NCBI GenBank assembly: GCA_016179745.1
Contig: JACPCP010000013.1
Coordinates: 1-35,343 of the forward strand
Reading direction: 5' to 3'
From: Candidatus Omnitrophota bacterium
Lineage (GTDB): Bacteria > Omnitrophota > Omnitrophia > Omnitrophales > JACQLI01
DNA: 35,343 nt
Below, one piece after another: positions 26,114 through 33,174 of the stretch. The position numbers and the translations under genes were made by a program. Each line of letters begins with the position of its first letter. Position 1 is the stretch's first letter. The notes under the pieces were generated by a model. That model was not told the origin of the DNA. It made no database searches and saw only the letters and a list, made by a program, of their open reading frames with translations.

Positions 26114-27012
26114 CCCTTGATCCCGGTCAGCTTGATTCCTTCGACGAAATAGCGTTGGGTGAAAAAGAACACCACCAGGATGGGAAAAATCATCATGAGG
26201 GAACCCGCCATGAGAAGGGTCCAATCGGTGTGATACAGGCTCTGAAAGTAAGCCAGACCGACCGGCAGGGTGAACTTATGGTGGGTGTTGAGAACGATCA
26301 AGGGCCACATAAAATTGAGCCACGAGCCCATGAAGGTGAAGGTCGTCAGGGTCGCCAGGGCCGGTCGTGAAAGAGGGAGGATGATCGACCAGAAAATCCG
26401 GAAATAGGAGCAGCCGTCTATTTTAGCGGCATCCTCCAGGTCCTTGGGAAGCGTCAGAAAAAATTGGCGCAGGAGAAAAGTGCCGTAGGCCGTGAAGACG
26501 CCCGGCAGAATGACGGCCTTGTAGGTATCAATCCAACCCAGGCTCCGGAGCAGAATAAAAACCGGGATCATCGTGACAGCGCCGGGCACCATCATGGTGG
26601 CCAGATAGGCGAAAAAGATTTTGTCCCGTCCCGGGAATTGAAGACGGGCAAAGGCGTAGGCCGCCATGGCGCTTGTGATCACCTGCCCTGCCGTCACGCA
26701 GACCGAGACCCACAGGGAATTCAGATAAAACCGGGCAAACGGAACGGCATTCCAAGCCAGAACATAATTTTTCCAGACAAACCGGGTTGGGATCCAATCC
26801 TGCCACCAGATCCGGTCGTAGGAAAAAAGACTCCCGGGCGGCTTGAGGGAAGTGGTCAGCATCCAAAGGAAGGGGGCCACCATGGCCAGCGCTCCCAGCG
26901 ACAGAAAAAGATAGGCGCCGCTTTTTTTGATCTGCTCCTTGATGCGTGCCACCCGCTTGAGTTCTTCGACTGAAGTTTTACGCTCCACCGGGGCCCTGCT
27001 CCATGGTTCCAT
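26110..27012 (-). CDS. Sugar ABC transporter permease, MalG type
   Basis: This 300-aa inner-membrane permease has six TM segments and the EAA-loop motif (EDAAKIDGCSYFRIFWSIILP), which docks on the ATPase. The pattern fits the CUT1 family importing oligosaccharides or glycerol phosphate. ATG 27012 shares one base with the stop of the MalF-type gene upstream. Its own stop overlaps glmU. No periplasmic binding protein or ATPase gene is in the window, so substrate cannot be inferred and a shared ATPase encoded elsewhere is needed. Confidence 0.88.
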   Translation of the reverse strand: MEPWSRAPVERKTSVEELKRVARIKEQIKKSGAYLFLSLGALAMVAPFLWMLTTSLKPPGSLFSYDRIWWQDWIPTRFVWKNYVLAWNAVPFARFYLNSLWVSVCVTAGQVITSAMAAYAFARLQFPGRDKIFFAYLATMMVPGAVTMIPVFILLRSLGWIDTYKAVILPGVFTAYGTFLLRQFFLTLPKDLEDAAKIDGCSYFRIFWSIILPLSRPALATLTTFTFMGSWLNFMWPLIVLNTHHKFTLPVGLAYFQSLYHTDWTLLMAGSLMMIFPILVVFFFTQRYFVEGIKLTGIKG

Positions 27013-27918
27013 CAATAGTAGTAAACGACTTTCCCAAAAACCTTCCACTTGACCAGTGTAAAAAGAAAAATGATGAGGAAGAGCACCCACGCAATCGCCG
27101 CCGCATATCCCATTTGGTGCCATTGGAAGGCATTGTTAAAGAGATAGTAGATAATCGTGGTCGTGGACCCGTTCGGCCCCCCGCCTGTCATGACAAAGGC
27201 GGGATCGAATCCGGATTGGAAACCGCCGATGATGGACATCGTGGCAATAAAAAAGGTCGTCGGTGAAATTTGGGGCCAGGTCACGTTCCAAAACTTCTGC
27301 CAGGAATTGGCCCCGTCAATCTGGGCCGCCTCGTAAAGGTCCTTCGGAACGCCCTGCAGGGCCGCCAGATAGAGGATCATATTGTAACCCCCGACCGACC
27401 CCCACACCGTCATGATCATCAGGGCCGGCTTGGCCCACGCCTCGTCCGTGAGCCAGTTCGGGCCTTTCAGGGGAAGGTGAAAGATTTCGCCGAGCTTTGC
27501 AATCGAGAGGTTGAAAAGCCCGAAGTCGGAATTGTAAAGAAGCCGCCACAGCATATAGATGGCGACACCGGAACAAATGGTGGGCAGGAAATAAACGCTC
27601 CGGAAAAAAACAAAGCATGAGCGAGCCGGCCATGCTGAGAGGAATAGATCCCATGAGGTAAAGGGTGTTCCAGCAGAATTTCCAGAAAAAGGGGTCTTGA
27701 AAAAGGCGGATGAAATTATCGAGGCCGACAAACCGGAGCGGAGAAAAAAGGTCCCATTCCATAAAACTGAGGCCCAGGGAGGCAAAAACGGGGAGCGACG
27801 TAAAAACCAGAAAGCCGATGAAATTGGGGGCCAGAAACCCGAAGGCGGCCAGGGCCTCTTTCCGGGAGTTCGTCAAAAACCTTTTGGGGGAGGGCGCCTT
27901 TTTCACGGGGGGCGTCAC
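27012..27918 (-). pseudogene. Sugar ABC transporter permease, MalF type, interrupted by a one-base frameshift
   Basis: The N-terminal third lies in one frame (GTG 27918 to about 27611; FGFLAPNFIGFLVFTSLPVF, LFSPLRFVGLDNFIRLFQDP). The rest lies in the next frame to 27012 (FLPTICSGVAIYMLWRLLYN, then the EAA loop YEAAQIDGANSWQKFWNVTWP). The two meet at a run of seven A on the plus strand (27604-27610, T on the coding strand). Removing one base gives a 301-aa permease, the usual family length. GTG overlaps the SDR stop (GTGA). The shift may be a sequencing error, a true mutation, or slippage at the T7 run. The C-terminal frame is well conserved, which argues for a recent event or an artefact. Confidence 0.85.
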
Positions 27919-28868
27919 GGCTTGGCGAGGACCCCTTGCTCCTTGAACGATTCACAGGTCAGCCGCAGCCCCTCTTCGAGAGAATGCGAAGGCTGCCAAT
28001 TCAGAATTTCCCGGGCCAGGCGGTTGTTGCAAAAGTGCCTCTCGGCCCCGAAGACCTTTTGATTCAGACACTCCACCTTCTCGATCTTCAAAAGGTCCGC
28101 AATTTTCCGGGCCACTTCGCCGATGCTGTGTTCGACCCCCGAACCCAAATTGATGGGCCCGCCGGAATAGTCCGTTTCCGCCCCTTTCAGGAGGGCCTCG
28201 ACCATGTCTCCCACAAAGGTGAAGTCCCTTCGGACCCGATCGTTCAGAATGGTCAAGGAACCCTTGGAAAGACCCTGGCGGAAAAAAGAAGCCACGAGAT
28301 AATCGGCGGATTGCCTCGGGCCGTAGGTGTTAAAGAGCCGGAAGATGAGGCACGGAACGCCGTAATTTTTCCGGTAATCGTCGCACAAAAGCTCCCCGAT
28401 CCTTTTCGTCGTCGCATAGACGCTTGCGCTGGGATCAATAGGATGCTTTTCGTCGATGGGGAGGTATTTTGGAACCGAGGGGTAAAGCAGCGCAGCGGAA
28501 GGAAAGATAAACTTTTTCACCGGGGTCTTCCGTGCCACTTCCAGCATATGAACCGTTGCCATGACATTCAAGCGGAAGGCAAGATCGGGCTTCTCCTGGG
28601 CAGCCCGGGGAAATGCAAAGGCGGCCAAATGAAAGATGAAATCAAATTTTTCGTCTTCGCCCGGGGTCCAAACGGTGACATCGGCTTTCAGATACCGAAT
28701 TTTTCCGTTCACCCCCTTCAATCCCGGAGGTCCGTCGAGGCAGTCGAGCACTGTGACCCGGGCACCCCGGGAGACAAGGGCCTCCACGAGGTGGGAGCCG
28801 AGAAAACCTGCGCCCCCTGTCACCAAAACTTGTTTGTCCTTCCAGTCCGAAGGGCTCACGTTCGTCAC
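27915..28868 (-). CDS. Extended SDR: NAD-dependent nucleotide-sugar epimerase/dehydratase
   Basis: The 317-aa protein opens with a Rossmann motif (VLVTGGAGFLGSHLVEAL), then FHLAAFAFP, the catalytic Ser-Ala region (IFPSAALLY) and YATTK (YxxxK). The C-terminal part (RRDFTFVGDMVEALL, PINLGSG) binds the sugar nucleotide. It resembles UDP-glucose 4-epimerase/dehydratase relatives, but the exact reaction is not readable. In E. coli GalE-like enzymes Ser/Thr precedes Tyr; here Ser-Ala-Ala is present. The start GTG 28868 overlaps the kinase stop (GTGA). It is the last enzyme of the sugar cluster. Confidence 0.85.
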   Translation of the reverse strand: MTNVSPSDWKDKQVLVTGGAGFLGSHLVEALVSRGARVTVLDCLDGPPGLKGVNGKIRYLKADVTVWTPGEDEKFDFIFHLAAFAFPRAAQEKPDLAFRLNVMATVHMLEVARKTPVKKFIFPSAALLYPSVPKYLPIDEKHPIDPSASVYATTKRIGELLCDDYRKNYGVPCLIFRLFNTYGPRQSADYLVASFFRQGLSKGSLTILNDRVRRDFTFVGDMVEALLKGAETDYSGGPINLGSGVEHSIGEVARKIADLLKIEKVECLNQKVFGAERHFCNNRLAREILNWQPSHSLEEGLRLTCESFKEQGVLAKP

Positions 28869-29950
28869 CGTGCCGGGGAAGGAGGGAGGCCCAGGGCCTC
28901 TCGTCTGGCAGAATCTTCCAGGGCATCCGTTGGAACCTTATAAAACTCCCCGTCCCGATCGTGGCTGTCGGGTTCGTAAAAAATGACCTGGGTGCCTCGA
29001 TTTTCGAACCGGAAGGGCACCGAAAGAAGCCCCCCGAGCCGTTCTTTGATCCGGGGGTGCGCCTCAGGCGGGGCAAACAAAAGCATAAATCCCCCTCCTC
29101 CGGCGCCGAGGAGTTTCCCTCCCAGAGCACCGGCTTCGAGGGCCGTCTCGTAGACTTGATTCACTCTCAAACTCGAAATTTTGTCCGACAAATCCCGCTT
29201 GATCCTCCAGGATTCGTCAAGCAATTTTCCGAACTCGCCGAGATCGGAACGCCCCTTGAGAATAGAGGCCGCCTCCTCCACCATCTCGAACATCCGGGAA
29301 AGCTCCCTTCCCTTCCGGAAAATATTTTTAGACTGCTCTCGGGCGATCTCCGAGGAAGACCGGGAGAGTCCCGTAAAGCAAAGTATCAGGTGGTTCTGCA
29401 GCTCGTTTAAACGGTTCTGATCCAAAATCAGGGGGTCCACTGAAAATTCACCGTTCGGGGAAAAACTCACCCGGTTCAACCCCCCGAAGGCCGTGACCAC
29501 CTGATCCTGGACTCCTCCGCTTTCCTGCAATAGGTTCCGCTCGATCTCAACGGCCTCGAGGGCCAGCTGTTTCTTGGTGGGCATCCTCCGTTTGAGGGCA
29601 TGAAGGGCGTGCAGGAAACCCACCGTGAAGGCGGAGCTTGAGCCGAGACCCGTCCGGGCAGGCAGGTCTCCGTCGTGGTGGATCTCAAGGCCGTCTTCAA
29701 TGCCGAGAAATTTCAGGGTCGCACGGACCGCCGGGTGAATGATCTCATCGTGCGACTTGACGTGCTCCGTCTGGGACCAGGCCACACGGGTCTTGTGCTC
29801 AAAGAAGGGGGGAAGGTAGCGGCAGGAAATATAACAGTATTTGTCGACGGTGGTGGCCAGGACAGCCCCTCCATTTTCCTGATACCAGCCGGGGTAATCC
29901 GTTCCGCCGCCGAAAAAGGAAATCCGGAAAGGGGTGCGGGTGATGATCAT
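28865..29950 (-). CDS. GHMP kinase, HddA-like (D-glycero-D-manno-heptose 7-phosphate kinase type)
   Basis: This 361-aa cytosolic sugar kinase begins TRTPFRISFFGGGTDYPGWY, the HddA-type start, and has the GHMP ATP loop ARTGLGSSSAFTVG (about 98-111). The C-terminal glycine-rich motif GGKLLGAGGGGFMLLF is also present. In heptose pathways HddA makes heptose 1,7-bisphosphate, later converted to GDP-heptose; FGGY-unrelated GHMP relatives phosphorylate fucose or other sugars. GmhA, GmhB and HddC are not in the window. The start overlaps the upstream SDR stop (ATGA). Confidence 0.85.
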   Translation of the reverse strand: MIITRTPFRISFFGGGTDYPGWYQENGGAVLATTVDKYCYISCRYLPPFFEHKTRVAWSQTEHVKSHDEIIHPAVRATLKFLGIEDGLEIHHDGDLPARTGLGSSSAFTVGFLHALHALKRRMPTKKQLALEAVEIERNLLQESGGVQDQVVTAFGGLNRVSFSPNGEFSVDPLILDQNRLNELQNHLILCFTGLSRSSSEIAREQSKNIFRKGRELSRMFEMVEEAASILKGRSDLGEFGKLLDESWRIKRDLSDKISSLRVNQVYETALEAGALGGKLLGAGGGGFMLLFAPPEAHPRIKERLGGLLSVPFRFENRGTQVIFYEPDSHDRDGEFYKVPTDALEDSARREALGLPPSPAR

Positions 29951-30951
29951 GTGGAAACCCGGTCAAGAACCGCTTTGTCGGCTTCCCTTCTCCAATACGA
30001 AAGCAGGTTTTTCAAACTTTCTTCAAACGAAACCCTCGGCTTCCAGCCTGTCCTTTTCACAAATTTGTCCACGCAGGGAATCTGTAACGTGACGTCCGCC
30101 GGACGAAGCAGGCTTTCATCGCAGCGGGTGGGAATGGGGACCTCGCTCAATTGAAGGAGGCGCTTGAGAAATTCCCCCACCGAAAGGGTCGTGGTGCCTC
30201 CGATATTGTAAACCTCTCCGGGGTCCCCGTGGAGAATCGCCTCCCAATAGGCCCGCATTGCATCCCTGACATCGATCAGGGTCCGGACCGAATCCAGATT
30301 CCCATGGACCAGCTCTTTCTGAAGTCCCCGCTCAATCCAGGCCACCTGTTTGGCAAACGAAGTGGCGAAGAGATCCTCACGCCGGGGATTGAGATAGGCA
30401 AACATCCGAGTGCGGATGATCCGCATTTTGTAGCTTTTGAAATAGGCCCAACCCAGAAGGTCCTGGGCCGTCTTTGAAACCGCATAAGGGCTCACCGGTC
30501 TCAGGGGGGCTTCTTCCCGGATCGGCACCTCGCTCGGGCCCACGAGGCCGTAGACCTCCGAGGTGCTGCAAAGCTGAATCCAGGGGTCCTGCCCCGCCCG
30601 CCTCACCGCTTCGAAAAGATTGCTGGTTCCGATGATGTTGTTGTTTAAGACAGCGCTCGGCGTTTCGAAAGAGGCACGCACGTTGGCGTGAGAGGCCAGA
30701 TGAAAGATGGCGTCCGGCCGGGCTTTCTGGATCACCGAAAGCACGGAACCGTAATCCAGAAGATCGGTTTCGTGGACCGTCACCCGGTCGGCGATTTCAC
30801 TCAGGTTGCCTCGGGTCGTGCTGTGCCAACGGGCAAGGCCGTGGATTTCCACCTCCGGGTGGTCGCTCGCCACGGTCTCGGCCAAATAACTTCCGCCGGA
30901 CCCGGCAATCCCCGTAATCAGAATTCGCCGAAAAATTCTTTCGCTGGCCAT
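29947..30951 (-). CDS. GDP-mannose 4,6-dehydratase-like SDR
   Basis: This 334-aa SDR opens with ILITGIAGSGGSYLAE and has DLLDYGSVLSVIQKARPDAIFHLAS and CSTSEVYG with YAVSK (YxxxK). The C-terminal region includes the GMD-family-like RTRMFAYLNPRR and VRTLIDVRDAMRAYW. It is most like GMD/RMD enzymes, which make or reduce GDP-4-keto-6-deoxymannose; the 6-deoxy-heptose enzymes of Campylobacter belong to the same group. ATG 30951 has the SD GAGGGGG and follows the ColD-like gene by 14 bp, consistent with consecutive steps. Confidence 0.85.
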   Translation of the reverse strand: MASERIFRRILITGIAGSGGSYLAETVASDHPEVEIHGLARWHSTTRGNLSEIADRVTVHETDLLDYGSVLSVIQKARPDAIFHLASHANVRASFETPSAVLNNNIIGTSNLFEAVRRAGQDPWIQLCSTSEVYGLVGPSEVPIREEAPLRPVSPYAVSKTAQDLLGWAYFKSYKMRIIRTRMFAYLNPRREDLFATSFAKQVAWIERGLQKELVHGNLDSVRTLIDVRDAMRAYWEAILHGDPGEVYNIGGTTTLSVGEFLKRLLQLSEVPIPTRCDESLLRPADVTLQIPCVDKFVKRTGWKPRVSFEESLKNLLSYWRREADKAVLDRVST

Positions 30952-30965
30952 GGATCAGAGCCCCC

Positions 30966-32165
30966 TCAGGATTTCTCCACGCAAACCGCTTCCAGGACCA
31001 CCTGGGCGATGAAGTCAACCGCTTCGGCCTTTAACGAGGCGTGATTGGGCAGAAAGAAGCCGCTCGAATAAATCCGGTCTGCCACGGGAAAATTGACTTT
31101 TCCGTAGCGGTTAAACCAGAAGGGATGCCGGCCCAGACTGGCCGCCGAAAAAATCCGTGTCTCAATGCCGTGCTCGGTCAGGGCATTGATAATGGATCGG
31201 CGCTGCTCCCGGCTCTCCGCCACTGCGGCAAAATGAATGCTCGAAATCTTCGCCTGAGGGTCCTCCCAACGCTGGACATAAAAGTGATCCTTCAAATGTT
31301 TGAGGTAACGCAGGTGGTTCTCGTGCCTTTGAGTTGCCATCCCGTCCAATTTCTCAATCTGATGCAGTCCGATGAAGGCATTGAGGTCCGTCGAACGCAG
31401 GTTAAAACCCGGCTCATAAAAGACAAACGGCCGATGAAAATCATCCACTTCATATTTCTGGACAAGGCTCCGGTGGGCCGGTTCATCGAGGTCCTTGCTC
31501 CATCCGTGGCTCCTCAGCATCAGAAGGAGGTCGTAAAGTCCCTTGTCGTCCGTTGAAATCATCCCGCCTTCGATGGTCGACGCCTGATGACCGAAATAAA
31601 AGGAAAAGCTTCCCAGGTCGCCGAAACAACCCAGCTTTTTTCCGTAAGCCGACGAGCCGACCGCCGCACAGGTGTCTTCCATGAGAAAGAAACCGTATTT
31701 TTCCTTGAGCCGGAGCAGGGCCTCCATCTTGTGCGGAATCCCCAACACCTGGACCAGCATCACCGAAGCGGGTTCGTGCTGTTTGAGAAGTGACTCCAGA
31801 TAATCCAAATCCAGCCCAAACGTGTCTGGATCGGTTTCGCACAGGAGGGGTTCGAATCCAAACTGGATCGCCGGCGCCAGCGAGGTCACCCACCCCGTGC
31901 TGGGGACGACGACCTTTTTATTTTTAAGACGGCCCGAAAGGAGGAGGGCGTAATACATCAACAAATTGGCCGAGGAACCCGAGTTACAGAAAACGGAATA
32001 TTTCGCGCCAAGCCACCGGCTCCATTTTTCTTCCAATTGGAGCGTCAACCGGTCCTTGGTCAGCCGGGGGTTGGATTGGAGCCAGCCGATCAGGCGATCG
32101 ATGTCCTTCTGGTCGATCGTATCTTCAGCCAGATGATATTTGAGCGGGGGCTTGGCGGTCGGCAT
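30966..32165 (-). CDS. ColD-like PLP-dependent 3-dehydratase (DegT/DnrJ family with His replacing catalytic Lys)
   Basis: The protein is 399 aa. The fold is of the DegT/DnrJ/EryC1 type, with NSGSSANLLMYYALL and the PLP-site LMEDTCAAVGS. In the segment FSFYFGHQASTIEGG, His stands at the position of the Schiff-base Lys of aminotransferases. Such a His is the hallmark of ColD (GDP-4-keto-6-deoxymannose 3-dehydratase) and RfbH. Other ColD-like stretches are LRSHGWSKDL and FYEPGFNLRSTDLNAFIGLHQIEKL. It should remove the 3-OH of a 4-keto-6-deoxy sugar nucleotide instead of aminating it. ATG 32165 heads the sugar-nucleotide cluster, behind a promoter at 32206-32234. Confidence 0.85.
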   Translation of the reverse strand: MPTAKPPLKYHLAEDTIDQKDIDRLIGWLQSNPRLTKDRLTLQLEEKWSRWLGAKYSVFCNSGSSANLLMYYALLLSGRLKNKKVVVPSTGWVTSLAPAIQFGFEPLLCETDPDTFGLDLDYLESLLKQHEPASVMLVQVLGIPHKMEALLRLKEKYGFFLMEDTCAAVGSSAYGKKLGCFGDLGSFSFYFGHQASTIEGGMISTDDKGLYDLLLMLRSHGWSKDLDEPAHRSLVQKYEVDDFHRPFVFYEPGFNLRSTDLNAFIGLHQIEKLDGMATQRHENHLRYLKHLKDHFYVQRWEDPQAKISSIHFAAVAESREQRRSIINALTEHGIETRIFSAASLGRHPFWFNRYGKVNFPVADRIYSSGFFLPNHASLKAEAVDFIAQVVLEAVCVEKS

Positions 32166-32205
32166 CTCTATTTGATTGTTTACCTGTTCAAACCAAAGGC
32201 TTTAC

Positions 32206-32234
32206 AGGATACTCCGAACCCTCAATTTTCACAA
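32206..32234 (-). promoter_or_regulatory. Promoter of the ColD-like sugar operon
   Basis: On the minus strand TTGTGA (32234-32229), a 17-bp spacer and TATCCT (32211-32206). The predicted start is near 32199, about 35 nt before ATG 32165. It is back-to-back with the small-RNA promoter at 32275-32303. Confidence 0.45.
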
Positions 32235-32236
32235 CA

Positions 32237-32257
32237 GCATTTTGGCGGCATTTTGGC
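32237..32257. repeat. Two 10-bp direct repeats, 11-bp period (operator candidate)
   Basis: GCATTTTGGC at 32237-32246 and again at 32248-32257, one helical turn apart. They lie between the -35 boxes of two divergent promoters (sugar operon and small RNA). This spacing suits a dimeric regulator acting on both. Confidence 0.5.
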
Positions 32258-32274
32258 ATTCTTTGGTTCTCCAA

Positions 32275-32303
32275 TAGACACAGGTTATGGCTTATGGTAT
32301 ATT
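32275..32303 (+). promoter_or_regulatory. Extended -10 promoter for a small structured RNA
   Basis: TAGACA (32275-32280), a 17-bp spacer, TGG, then TATATT (32298-32303). The predicted start is G at 32310 or 32311. No protein gene follows on the plus strand; only the folded RNA element does. Confidence 0.6.
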
Positions 32304-32309
32304 TCGTTT

Positions 32310-32379
32310 GGAATTGCCCCCACTCCAAACTGTGGCGTTTATCGCCGCATTCCCGAAAGGGATAGGAGCGGGGGTTTTT
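32310..32379 (+). ncRNA. Predicted ~70-nt structured small RNA next to a DUF3800 gene
   Basis: P1 is a 10-bp terminal stem (32317-32326 with 32365-32374, one A.C mismatch, five G-C at the base). It encloses P2 (32331-32337 with 32343-32349, loop TTTAT) and P3 (TCCC 32351-32354 with GGGA 32359-32362, GAAA tetraloop), forming a three-way junction. P1 is followed at once by T5 (32375-32379), so the closing stem also serves as the intrinsic terminator. A promoter lies directly upstream. The plus strand is favoured by promoter, tetraloop and T-run, although P1 pairs slightly better on the minus strand and P2 slightly better on the plus. Candidate RNA motifs named DUF3800-I to -XI are, from memory, described beside DUF3800 genes; whether this belongs to one is unknown. 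Confidence 0.6.
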
Positions 32380-33007
32380 ATTTGGGCCACACCTGGACAT
32401 AGATTTGCCTGTGGGCAATCAATCGATGGTAGGTGTCGGCATCTTTCTTCTTCTGCATTTTCCGGTTAATCACCCCCGCAATATAATCCGCAAGCTGAAG
32501 CAGCCGGTTACTTGAAGAGCGCTGCATTTTTACCTTTCGGAGGTGTTTCCTGTCCGAAGTATTGATCTTCCGCCTGAGATAAGTCGCCAGCTGACGTTTG
32601 AAATCAAGGCTCCCGCTTTCATCGATTACAACAGTGGCGTTTTCGAGCCGCTCCTTCGCATTTTCAAACAGAAGGCTGCAAGTGTATTTATAGAACGATT
32701 GCTTGTGCCGGAAACCCTCCCCGTAAAGTTTGGCCGGATCCTTATTGATCACAATGCCGTAGAAGAAAAAGTCATAGGGAGCGGCGGCCTTCAAAAATGC
32801 TTTCCGGATGCGGTCTGAATTTCTCTTGAAGTGGAATTCTGAATTGGGTTCCCATCCTAATTCGTGGGCCAGCAGCTCCAGTCGTTTCTCGCAGGCCGTT
32901 GCTTCGCCAGGATCTTCAAAGATGACAAGCGCAATGGAGAAAAAGCGGCTGGATCCTTGAGAGAGTTTAAGGCCCGGGTCACCGGATTCATCAATGAAAA
33001 CCAGCAA
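32378..33007 (-). CDS. DUF3800 domain protein
   Basis: The protein is 209 aa. It opens at once with the family motif LVFIDESGDPG. A second acidic motif, VVIDESGS, lies in the middle, and QLADYIAGVINRK near the end. The spacing of Asp/Glu residues resembles RNase H-like nucleases, but biochemical function is unknown. The start chosen is TTG 33007-33005, five bases after a perfect AAGGAGG. The frame is open to 33079 (also TTG), but that part lies in repeat-like, Pro-rich sequence. Base composition is less GC-rich than the neighbours and it stands alone between sugar genes, suggesting horizontal transfer. Its stop overlaps the T-run of the small RNA on the other strand. Confidence 0.88.
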   Translation of the reverse strand: MLVFIDESGDPGLKLSQGSSRFFSIALVIFEDPGEATACEKRLELLAHELGWEPNSEFHFKRNSDRIRKAFLKAAAPYDFFFYGIVINKDPAKLYGEGFRHKQSFYKYTCSLLFENAKERLENATVVIDESGSLDFKRQLATYLRRKINTSDRKHLRKVKMQRSSSNRLLQLADYIAGVINRKMQKKKDADTYHRLIAHRQIYVQVWPK

Positions 33008-33063
33008 AACTCCCTCCTTGGGGTTAGGGGGGAGAGGCGGGGTGGCCGGCTTTTCTACAGGAC

Positions 33064-33098
33064 GACCCTCCTTCGCCAAGGCTTCGGAGAGGCGCCCG
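33064..33098. repeat. Repeat-like palindromic sequence (CCTCCTTCGCCAAGGCTTCGG type)
   Basis: The stretch contains CCTTCGCCAAGGCTTCGG and partly pairs with itself. It resembles a short dispersed repeat seen in many candidate-phylum genomes. It crosses the distal TTG start of DUF3800, which supports the nearer start. The rest of 33008-33174 is noncoding and holds only a weak promoter candidate. Confidence 0.35.
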
Positions 33099-33130
33099 CA
33101 ACCCTGATTCTTCTAAAGAAAACGGCTTTT

Positions 33131-33136
33131 ATTTTA
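33131..33136 (-). promoter_or_regulatory. Possible -10 box for DUF3800
   Basis: TAAAAT on the minus strand matches five of six consensus bases, about 125 bp before TTG 33007. No good -35 lies at the right distance, so this is tentative. Confidence 0.25.
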
Positions 33137-33174
33137 CCGAAAAAAGGGGGCAGGCAAAAGAAGAAAAACTTGGA

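Noticed and set aside
30966-32165. Sugar aminotransferase (usual DegT/DnrJ annotation)
   Set aside because: His occupies the catalytic Lys position, as in ColD and RfbH dehydratases.
32237-32257. Tandem 10-mers as a CRISPR remnant
   Set aside because: Only two units, far too short, with no spacers and no cas genes.
32188-32418. 76-codon minus-strand frame across the DUF3800/sugar-operon gap
   Set aside because: It starts inside DUF3800, crosses the structured RNA element and operator repeats, and has no SD or protein-like features.
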